From: Ricordea florida
Lineage: Eukaryota > Cnidaria > Anthozoa > Corallimorpharia > Ricordeidae
Length of the DNA stretch: 64,000 nt
Direction of reading: 5' to 3'
Assembly: GCA_949710005.1 (NCBI GenBank)
Contig: OX453272.1
Coordinates: 35,620,636-35,684,635, forward strand
Within the stretch, counting starts at the first letter, position 1, and every line of letters starts with the position of its first letter. Below the pieces are notes generated by a model that was not told the DNA's origin, made no database searches, and saw nothing but the letters and a program-made list of their open reading frames with translations. Below are positions 57,301-64,000 of the stretch, piece after piece. The position numbers and the translations under genes were made by a program.

Positions 57301-60300
57301 CAAAGCGGTTAAGCTTATTATTGAGGACAAGAAAATTTCTGACAAGGCAGGCCCGACTGGCGTATTACAATGCCATAATACAGCCAGTAATGGACTACGG
57401 AGCAACTATTTGGGGTGACACAACAGCTGCATCAAGGAATACCATGCTACTCTTGCAGAAACGTGCGGCCCGTATCATAACAGACTCTAGATGTGATGCT
57501 TGCTCTGATGTGTTATTTAAGGAGCTGAACATTGTTCCTTTTCAAGAGAGAGTAAAGAAAGCAAAGGCAAAGATGATCTTCAAAATTCAATGTCCGACTT
57601 ACTTACGAGTCAAGTTTAAGCTTTTCCGCGAAATTCATGCAAATGGAACAAGAAATTCGGCTCACAATATTATACTTCCGAAAGTTAAAAAAGGGTCGGG
57701 TGTGCGGACTTTTACCTTCAGTGCAGCAAAAATTTGGAAGAGCCTGCCAAATGAAATGAAAGCGTGTAAATCATACGATGGTTTTTGTAGCCAACTCAAA
57801 AGTGTGACTCTTTCGGCTTAGGTAGCTTTCTAGAAATGAATTTGTCATTTATATCTACGTAGCTAGGGATTTATAATTTGACCTGTATATTTTAGTTTTC
57901 TTTCTTTGAAGGCCGCGTGTATATTATCTGTAGATATTTAGTGTCACCCTCATTAAAAAACGTTTATAATAATAACCACATGTCCTTCCAGAGGACTTTT
58001 ATTGATAACGTCACAAGTTATGGCATTGACTACTCATGCTGATAGTAGTTCTATATTTCACAGGATGGAAGCACTGCACTCCATATTGCTGCAAGTATGG
58101 GACATGAAAAGCTTGTCGGGATGCTGCTTAGAGCAGGATGTCTTATTGGTGTCAGGAACAACGTGAGTAAATTTGTCACCTTGTAGTGACGTGGGCTTTT
58201 TATAAGATTGATATAGGCAGATCTTTTTAATGCTACTTTAATATGTGATTACTTCTAATACATTTTTCCATTTAAATTTCATCAATTTGGAGTCATAGAC
58301 ACTTTACGTAACACGTAATTTTCTGTCACTCTTATTCTCGAAAATGCATAATAGACTGGTCCACAAGCAGCAATTGCCAATCTAAGCCGGTCAGTCTTAC
58401 ATCAGTAGTGATAGCGAAATTATTGAAGGACTCAGTTTGTTTAAAGAGGGTTGTCCAATACATGGCTCCACTGGAGTTACAGTTTTTCTTTCTGTGAGAG
58501 ACTTGCTTGTGTACATTACATATGTAGCGTGCTTGTCTCTGGCCATGGCTTAAAGAACGAGGTATAATGCTTGTGTAGTGTGCTTGTCTCTGGTCATGGC
58601 TTACAGAGCGAGGTATACTACATGTGTAGCGTGCTTGTCTCTGATCATGGCTTAAAGAACGAGGTATATTACATGTGTAGTGTGCTTGTCTCTGGTCATG
58701 GCTTAAAGAACGAGGTATATTACATGTGTAGCGTGCTTGTCTCTGATCATGGCTTAAAGAACGAGGTATATTACATGTGTAGCGTGCTTGTCTCTGGTCA
58801 TGGCTTAAAGAACGAGGTATATTACATATGTAGTGTGCTTGTCTCTGGCCATGGTTTAAGGAACGTGGTATGTTGCATGTGTAGCGTTCTTGTCTCGGGT
58901 CGTGGCTTAAAGAACGAGGTATATTGCATGTGTAGCGTGCTTTTCTCGGGTCGTGGCTTACCGGACGAGGTATTTCACGACAAGACTTCCCGAAACTCCT
59001 GTGGACTCCGACAGACTCAACTGGAATCTAGTGGAGTACATTGGACATGGATGTTGGTTGTCTCTGGTAGAATTCTTTTTTACTTTACTGGCATTACTCA
59101 CAGGTTGGAGACACTGCAAAGGACCTAGCTATCCAAGATGGTTTCAAACGGATTGCTCAACTCCTTACTCCAATTAGAGGAAGTTCGATAAAGGTATGGC
59201 GTAGACCTTAAACCATTTTACTATTGGATACCGTTGGTAATAGGAATGATAATAACAAAGATAATTATAATAAAGTTAAAAATTATGCCAATGATAATAA
59301 CAATAATTATGTGAAACGTGAATTTTTCGGCAGTGCCACAGGCACCCCCAGAAAATAGAAAATCCGAGTTCTCCCAATACGTGGAACTTCGCTATAACGA
59401 ACCCCGCTATAACGAAGACCCCGTTATAACGAACAAAATCTGAAAGCCCGGCAGAATTACAGTAAAATATGTGGATACGAACCCCGCTCTAACGAACCCT
59501 GCAATAACGAAATTCCCGCTATAACGAACAGATTTTGACGGTCCCAACGCACAATTTACCCCGCTATAACGAATATTTTGTCCGATCGCTCGCAGCAGTC
59601 AGTAAAGACGACAGATTTGAGTAGAAAACACATCTTGCTTTATTCCGGTTTTGTCAAATACGGTACGTGTACTACTTGTAGTCTTGAATGAATCCTTCAG
59701 CGTGCTGACACGTCTTCCTTATCGTCAATTATGGACACAAGCTATGACACTGTGGACGGCTTCTTGTGCTCAAATTTGTGGGTGGCTGGAATTTCCAAGC
59801 CGATGCCTTTGTTTCTTCTTTTCCCTGTGACTTCGACTGAGATTTTCCCTCCATGTTTGAGGAATAAATGAAATGTTTGAATAAATAAAATGCTTCCGAG
59901 GCGAAAGCCGTAGTACGACTAGTGACACGCGGAAATTTTTTTTTTGTAGAGACAAATAGGGAATCGATTTCTCACAGGTGTTACTGTTACTTCGGAATTT
60001 TAAAGTTTATTGAAATTGTTTTTGAATTTGATGTCTTGATGGTCAGCGTGTTACACTCACAATTTACAGTATCAAATGAATAAAAATGTTTTCTAAGTAC
60101 ATGTAGTTGTTGTTTATCAAGTTACCCCGCTATAACGAATATTTTTGCTGTTAACCAGATAATTCGTTATAGCGGGGTCTTCGCTATAACGAAGACCCCG
60201 CTATAACGAACATTTTTTTCGGTACCGCGGCACTTCGTTATAGCGGGGTTCCACTGTAGGAGCCTTCCGATGAGAAGTACGGACTCTACCACTGAGCTAT

Positions 60301-63243
60301 GGGAGACTCCTGTGAACAGAGCCATTGAACTGTCTTCTTTCACCGTCTTTATTATATAACAACAATGATTATAATGATCAAAATGATAATAATAATCTTA
60401 ATTGAGGATAAGAGCACGATTTATTGATGATTTACAGAAAGTTCCTCAAATAACATACTCACCAAACTGCTTTAGAAAACTAAGAAGAACCAGATCTTGA
60501 AAGTTAAAAAAAAATGTCTGAAATGATTAGTCCCATATTATGCTACGAGCAGTCTGTCTTTTTTCCTCAGATCCTCCACGCTAGGGAGCAGGGGAAAAAA
60601 GACTGCTCAGTCGAAGTCTGGTCCAATGTAGAGCTATTCGTGAATTCCTCTAGCGATTTCGAGGATTTTGTGTCATGTGTACAAGTTGTCAAGTGAACAC
60701 CTTTCAGGTTAAGGAGAGCGAGTGTAATTTTTGGCTATCGTTTGCTTCCCTCCCTTCTTATCATTCATCAAAAAAGAATGTCAAGAAATTCGACTACCGG
60801 TAGACGCGTTTTTGCTGTTAAGCCTCGGTATGGCGTGTTGGGCATTATAAGAGAAGGACCGCGGGCGGAGCGATAGCCACAACGGCGGGAAACCAAACCT
60901 TGCATTCGGATGATTGTCACACGTGCTGTTCTTTGTTGAAATGAACAGCAATATTTAACCATATTTTCGTTGACAATCTGTTGTAGAGATCCAAAAAGGA
61001 GAAGAAAGAGGAGCGAAGGCCCCGTAGCGTAGATGTGTCGCATCTGTACAGCGAAATAACGGGCTCTACGGAAACCACGCTTGGCACACAACTGTGGATA
61101 CCAAGACCCGCTGACCCTGAGAACTCCGTTTCTCAGGTATGACGTTAAACACACGCGACACGCGTGGGGCTCACGAAGTATATCTCAGTGCAAAATTTGT
61201 ATTGGTTGGCTACACATTATAACGACTCGGATTGCAATAAAAACACAGAAATGGGAAAGCGAAAAATACAACTCAGATGGCGAGGAAGCCGCATAAAACT
61301 ATGAGAGTTGATAGATTTGCGGCGTTCCCTTCATTCGCAGTTTATCCTCGTGTAAAACAAGTTTTCTTGTCAAGTCGAGTCTCGTCAATTTTTCTTGTCG
61401 TTCTCAATGTTGCCACCGTGTTTGGTTAAGCTCCCTGCAGTTTCTTAGAGTACTGCATTTTGTATTTTACGCTTACAGCTTCACTTTGTTTTTTTTGCTT
61501 ATTTAATTGTTCAAAGGTGAAGTAGGTTACTTTCACGTCTTTCATTAATGTTTGTTATACCACACTTTAGGACTCTAATTGTTTTGCGGCGGATGAATCC
61601 ATACCATGGCCCTGTTTGTTGGAACTGAATCGTGGTGCCATATCATATGGTGCTGTTCGTTTCAGAAAACTTAGTGAAATGATTCTAAGACGGTTTTCTT
61701 GCGTACTAAATTATTACAAGGATGAAAATTTCTCTTGCTGATCTCTTAGAAATCGTGGAGCAAACGAGACTTCTCTAAAAACTTCCTCTCGAGAGGCCGC
61801 AAGGAAGATAGGGAAGGAAGGAAAGTTGCTAAACCTAAACAGTTGATTATCAAGTATGAAGAGATGTGCTCTATTGAACGAGAGTACAGCAGGGCCCTCA
61901 AGAAACGACATGAAAAGTCAAGGAGGGCGTCATCCAAAAAGAGCAACTCAAAGAGCAGTCTAAAGTCACAGGTAAAGAAACAGGAATCACGCGCGTTTTT
62001 GAGACGCGGACGGCAACCGGAAGTGCGCTGTTCTCCATTTTAACTTGTCTTCACACAACTACACTTACATTGATTGGTATCTTTTCTCCATTAGAGATGA
62101 TCACTATAAAAATCTGGGAGACACCACTGTCGTGGCACGCGAAGTGTTCTCTTCCGGTTGCCGTCCGCGCCTCAAAAACGCGCCTGCTTAAGCTCCCAAA
62201 TGTTTCGTGGACGTGGACGTGTGCAGCGGGATGAATGAGACCTCAGTGATAGCTGGGACACTGACACGTTTATAGAGCAATATAGCCAATAGCAAGAGAG
62301 GTTCTATTTCAGCGCATAGGGTGTGATGGTATATGACAGCGCCTACTATTGGACAATGATATTCATGACGTAAGAGGTCTTTCCTCTCATAGAGGTCACA
62401 AATATCATGCTAAATACGTGAACTAAACTAGGTTTACGTGGGCCAATAAAATTACAATGCAGTGCTCAAGGCTTTTGTGTCCTTAGACAAGAACCGTAAC
62501 CCAGAAGTATTTATGGGCGCGTGCGATACAATGCTGCGTAACCCACCGATGGAGTACACGTGGGATCCACATCACATTGGGAGTAACAATACTTCCCTAC
62601 TTCATGTTAGAGAAACCAGGATGACCTCGAGAAGTGTTGGCTTAGTGGTCGTGTGTGCCGGCCCAACCTTTACCTTAGATTCAGTCTTGTTTGTTAGGCA
62701 TGATACACAACACTCTCTTTTGGCATTGTGTTATATTCAATTAGGAGAGCACGTGCGGCGCTGTAGTGAGAGAGAGCACTCGCCTCTCACCTCTGCGACC
62801 TGGGTTCGAGTCCCGCCGTCCCACGTGGGTTGAGTTTGTTGTTGGTTGTCTCCTTGCTCTGAGGGTTTTTCTCCTGGTTCTCCGGTTTTCCTCCTTCCAT
62901 AAAAACCAACAACTCTAAATTCCAATTCGATCTGGAAATTTTAAAGGGATCTCAGTAATCGGCCTTCACTGTTGTGGTGTCAATTCCTGACATAAAAGCT
63001 TACAGACAAAAAGTCAAGTAAATTTAAATTTATTTCATGTGGCTCAATTATTGAAACTCAACGTAGATTGGAATAAGTTTATGATTGAAGGAATTGAAAT
63101 TTGTCATTGAAGGAATTATATGTTCTCTTTCATTAAAATTACTCTTTTATCGCTTTGTAGGAAGACAGAATATGCTCTGAGCCAGGGCTCCATGTGTTAC
63201 AAGAAAAGTTTTCCTCTCGAGCTGAGAGTGGAAAGCGAAACGG
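48261..63243 (+). CDS. ANKRD6: ANKRD6/diversin-like ankyrin-repeat gene, at least ten exons, incomplete at 3' end
   Basis: Coding exons: 48,261-48,377; 49,687-49,785; 50,786-50,884; 51,150-51,248; 54,003-54,101; 55,002-55,100; 58,064-58,162; 59,104-59,193; 60,987-61,136; 61,750-61,971; possibly 63,161-63,243. All junctions through 61,971 are AG/GT and phase 0. The protein starts MFKKSNAGDQLLIAVKLNKI, has eight ankyrin-type repeats (TALHYAAFKG, TALHRAVIDG, TAVHESAWNG, TSLHLAAQNG, TPLHIAVRYG, TALHIAASMG), then a basic RSKKEKKEERRPRSVDVS segment and a Lys/Ser-rich helix (SIEREYSRALKKRHEKSRR). The HESAWNG repeat and the basic ERR-RSV segment right after the last repeat are the pattern of vertebrate ANKRD6 (diversin), a Wnt/planar-polarity scaffold that binds Dishevelled and casein kinase I. 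Orthology is judged from memory. The C-terminal half lies beyond the window. Confidence 0.75.
48887..48982. mobile_element. Short MITE-like element with AACCCTTTA ends, intron 1
   Basis: AACCCTTTAATCCCC at the left and GGGGCTTAAAGGGTT at the right form a terminal inverted repeat of a 96-bp element, related to 47,698-47,905. Confidence 0.6.
49687..49785 (+). CDS. ANKRD6-like exon 2, one ankyrin repeat
   Basis: TTTTCTTAG acceptor, 99 bp, GTAAAA donor. SGKTALHYAAFKGQLSAVKA then LIQAGADLDITDE. Confidence 0.85.
49930..50335. repeat. Degenerate AAGATCCTCAAAGATC-type repeat, intron 2
   Basis: Some forty GATC tetranucleotides in about 400 bp, embedded in variants of AAGATCCT, AAGATCTTC and AAGGATCTT in both orientations. 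No coding function. Confidence 0.75.
50786..50884 (+). CDS. ANKRD6-like exon 3, one ankyrin repeat
   Basis: CAACAG acceptor, 99 bp, GTGAGT donor. NGATALHRAVIDGHEDIVKT, then LLKAGASVDKTDE. Confidence 0.85.
50910..51031. repeat. Perfect 122-bp palindrome, intron 3
   Basis: Two 61-bp arms with no spacer, symmetrical about 50,970/50,971 (CTGGAGATGT/ACATCTCCAG). Every base of the arms pairs. It begins 25 bp after exon 3. Confidence 0.95.
51150..51248 (+). CDS. ANKRD6-like exon 4, one ankyrin repeat
   Basis: CTGTTTTAG acceptor, 99 bp, GTGAGT donor. SGNTAVHESAWNGYSKCVEL, then LVAAKCNVNIHNQ; HESAWNG in place of HLAAxxG is shared with diversin. Confidence 0.85.
51322..51402 (-). mobile_element. tRNA-like SINE head, intron 4
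   Basis: On the minus strand, TAGCTCAGTTGGTTAGGTC (A-box) and GAGTTTGAATCCTG (B-box) at tRNA spacing. No clear tail. Confidence 0.5.
51416..53199. mobile_element. 1.78-kb inverted-repeat element, intron 4
   Basis: Exact 29-bp inverted repeats at 51,416-51,444 and 53,171-53,199 (CATTACAACTTCACGTCGAT at the outer left). The longest internal frame (51,460-51,894, minus) shows no transposase motif, so a non-autonomous DNA transposon is the simplest reading. It accounts for most of the large intron 4. Confidence 0.65.
53785..53870 (+). other. tRNA-like sequence, probable SINE remnant
   Basis: GGCTCAATTGGAAGAGCATG (A-box-like) and GGCTTGAATCTCGTTCC (B-box-like) 30 bases apart. The acceptor ends do not pair, so it is not a functional tRNA gene. 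Confidence 0.4.
54003..54101 (+). CDS. ANKRD6-like exon 5, one ankyrin repeat
   Basis: GTGATTTAG acceptor, 99 bp, GTAAGT donor. TGYTSLHLAAQNGHCKTIRV, then LLNAGSNPLAKNS. Confidence 0.85.
54201..54394. repeat. Inverted pair of Penelope-element tails, intron 5
   Basis: GGGATAATCAAACAAGTTGA at the left and its complement at the right, with ATACCACCGTAAGG/CCTTACGGTGGTAT and GAAGGGCTAACxCTCGA inside. The right half matches the last 100 bp of the Penelope insertion (3,490-3,590). Confidence 0.7.
54894..54972. repeat. 14-bp tandem repeat GTGCAAGTACTAGT, intron 5
   Basis: Five full copies plus a partial one, nearly perfect, ending 30 bp before exon 6. Confidence 0.9.
55002..55100 (+). CDS. ANKRD6-like exon 6, one ankyrin repeat
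   Basis: ATCCATAG acceptor, 99 bp, GTAAGT donor. YGDTPLHIAVRYGHVKACEV, then LFETRINISEQNN. Confidence 0.85.
56230..57975 (+). mobile_element. Jockey/CR1-like non-LTR retrotransposon fragment, intron 6
   Basis: RT motifs in order: KATGLDGLSARLLK, RVTPVFKAGD, NYRPISVLPVISKVVER, QSGFRPFHS, LIDYRKAFDLVDH, GVPQGSILGPLLFIIFINDL, then YAYDTT where active elements have YADDTT. A stop near 57,074 and a frameshift at 57,117 follow, then the thumb/tail region to 57,821 and an A-rich end near 57,955. 5'-truncated with no endonuclease; dead. Confidence 0.85.
58064..58162 (+). CDS. ANKRD6-like exon 7, one ankyrin repeat
   Basis: ATTTCACAG acceptor, 99 bp, GTGAGT donor. DGSTALHIAASMGHEKLVGM, then LLRAGCLIGVRNN. 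Confidence 0.85.
58527..58975. repeat. 48-bp minisatellite, intron 7
   Basis: About nine copies of a 48-bp unit containing TGTAGCGTGCTTGTCTCTGG and GGCTTAAAGAACGAGGTATA. Because 48 is a multiple of three, one frame stays open (58,571-59,128) and gives a 16-residue periodic peptide; I regard this as a by-product. Confidence 0.9.
59104..59193 (+). CDS. ANKRD6-like exon 8, last ankyrin-type unit
   Basis: ACTCACAG acceptor, 90 bp, GTATGG donor. VGDTAKDLAIQDGFKRIAQL, then LTPIRGSSIK. Confidence 0.8.
59381..60259. mobile_element. Pogo/Tigger-like MITE with CGCTATAACGAA repeats, intron 8
   Basis: Left end GTGGAACTTCGCTATAACGA, right end TTATAGCGGGGTTCCACTGT, the terminal pattern of pogo/Tigger elements. 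Many internal copies of CCCCGCTATAACGAA in both orientations cluster in the first 200 and last 140 bases. No transposase. Confidence 0.7.
60260..60312 (-). other. Half tRNA-like sequence, SINE remnant
   Basis: Minus strand has CATAGCTCAGTGGTAGAGTC (A-box) but no B-box; directly abuts the right end of the MITE. Confidence 0.35.
60987..61136 (+). CDS. ANKRD6-like exon 9, basic linker
   Basis: GTTGTAG acceptor, 150 bp, GTATGA donor. RSKKEKKEERRPRSVDVSHL then YSEITGSTETTLG and PRPADPENSVSQ. The KKEKKEERR-RSV stretch follows the repeats as in diversin. Confidence 0.75.
61750..61971 (+). CDS. ANKRD6-like exon 10, Lys/Ser-rich helix
   Basis: ATCTCTTAG acceptor, 222 bp, GTAAAG donor, phase 0. Contains KQLIIKYEEMCSIEREYSRA followed by LKKRHEKSRRASSKKSNSK. 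Exon extent is predicted from splice signals and frame only. Confidence 0.6.
61991..62183. mobile_element. 193-bp MITE with 33-bp inverted repeats, intron 10
   Basis: GCGCGTTTTTGAGACGCGGA..ACCGGAAG at 61,991-62,023 is mirrored at 62,151-62,183 with one mismatch. No coding capacity. Confidence 0.8.
62745..62905 (+). mobile_element. tRNA-derived SINE
   Basis: AGTGAGAGAGAGCACTCGCC region followed by B-box GGGTTCGAGTCCCGCC, then a T/C-rich body (TTCTCCTGGTTCTCCGG) and ending near CATAAAAACCAACAAC. Confidence 0.55.
63161..63243 (+). CDS. Possible ANKRD6-like exon 11
   Basis: CTTTGTAG acceptor, 83 bp open in the expected frame (EDRICSEPGLHVLQEKFSSR), donor GTAATG. Weak: no domain and a non-optimal donor. 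Confidence 0.3.
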
Positions 63244-64000
63244 GTAATGAAGTATTGTTTAAGATTTTAACCCCGATTTCTATTTGCGACTTACCAATAC
63301 GCTTAACTGCTCCATATTTTTAATTTCATTTTTTTTTCTCTATTTTCTTGTTATCCTTTCCCCAGAAAATTGGAGTGTGTTAATTATTGAACATTAATTT
63401 TTCATAATTATCGACTTTTAATAATTCTTAATAATTATGGATTAATTATTGACTTGTTTGAAAACCCAATGCTTACGTCTTTGTGCTTCTACTTAATCAG
63501 ACAATATGAAGCACTAGTGAGTTGTCCAGTATTAAACCGGTGTCAATCCGTCGTCCTCGTATCCGTAATTGTTTTATTTTCTTTCGCATGTTTTTCTTGG
63601 GCGGTATTTTGTTTTTAGTTCTGTTTTCATTTTTCTATTCTTCATTTTTTCCTAGCATCGCTTTTTTTCACTTGCCCACTGCAAAGGGCACGATTTTATT
63701 ATAACATAATTCCATCCGAAATTTCAACTAGATAGATTTTGTTTTCTTTTCACGAAATCCATGAACAGGAAATTGCATTGTCGTAATCGAACACTGTTTG
63801 ATGTAGGACTAAAATGTATAATCTTTGAAGAAACCGCGAAATGCTCGCGGCTTGCGGCATCTAGCTCTCTTGAAAGGGCTCTGATTTGATTATAGGCTTG
63901 GCATTGACAAAGTGAAGTGTTGATCTGTTCACTGATAACTGAACCGGGTTTGTCTAAACCGAGAGGGTTTGACGCGTGATAATTTTTGTTTTCACCAGAC
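63244..64000. other. Intronic or intergenic, nothing recognised
   Basis: AT-rich, with a few TTAATAATTAT-type runs around 63,380-63,450 and no frame of interest. Confidence 0.4.

Noticed and set aside
58527-58975. CRISPR-like or coding repeat
   Set aside because: Contiguous 48-bp minisatellite without spacers; open frame follows from the period being divisible by three.
61571-61740. Additional ANKRD6 exon beginning GACTCTAATTG
   Set aside because: Acceptor-like CACTTTAG is present and about 55 codons are open, but it runs into a stop with no acceptable donor.

Overview
The window looks like genomic DNA of an animal, most likely a cnidarian such as a stony coral or sea anemone. It contains a spliced metazoan gene resembling ANKRD6/diversin with GT-AG introns, and it is crowded with Polinton/Maverick (adintovirus-like), Penelope, gypsy, non-LTR, SINE and MITE sequence. 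The taxonomic call is inference from this repertoire.

Bases 1 to about 42,960 form a nest of three Polinton-like viruses/transposons. The outermost (element C) is AT-rich, old and full of stops and frameshifts; it enters from the left window edge and ends near 42,960. Two younger, GC-richer, closely related elements sit inside its genes: element A (4,964-19,420) lies in C's major capsid gene and element B (27,043-41,781) lies in C's DNA polymerase gene. Both start AGTAGTATA, carry terminal inverted repeats (335 bp in A; 303 and 235 bp in B) and are flanked by 5-bp target duplications (ATTGC and GCCTT). In both cases the interrupted C reading frame runs on across the insertion once one duplication copy is discounted.

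A and B share one layout: TIR, SAP-domain protein, unknown protein, (minus) membrane protein and penton-like minor capsid, (plus) about 480-aa anchored protein, (minus) coiled-coil membrane protein, (plus) major capsid, packaging ATPase, four small proteins, DDE integrase, then convergent on the minus strand a protein-primed type B DNA polymerase of about 1,330 aa with SAP, OTU-like and zinc-finger parts, TIR. B is almost intact. A carries nonsense or frameshift lesions in polymerase, ATPase and the coiled-coil gene. B also has an acidic ORF absent from A.

Element C has a different order and extra genes. Besides capsid, ATPase, integrase and polymerase it carries remnants of a TFIIB-like factor and a TBP-like factor, plus a CxH/CxxC zinc-repeat protein. 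A viral TBP/TFIIB pair in a Polinton-type element is the most unusual thing here. C has itself been hit by a 5'-truncated Penelope-like element (2,379-3,597, 12-bp duplication), a probable LINE tail, a tRNA-derived SINE and a 2-kb block of GAGTTGTTAAGTAC tandem repeat.

From 42,960 on the DNA is host sequence: a gypsy fragment (43,994-44,877), gene-poor repeats, then the ANKRD6/diversin-like gene (48,261 to at least 61,971, plus strand). It has six consecutive 99-bp phase-0 exons, each coding one ankyrin repeat. Its introns hold a jockey/CR1-like LINE, a pogo/Tigger-like MITE, other inverted-repeat elements, a 48-bp minisatellite and a perfect 122-bp palindrome.
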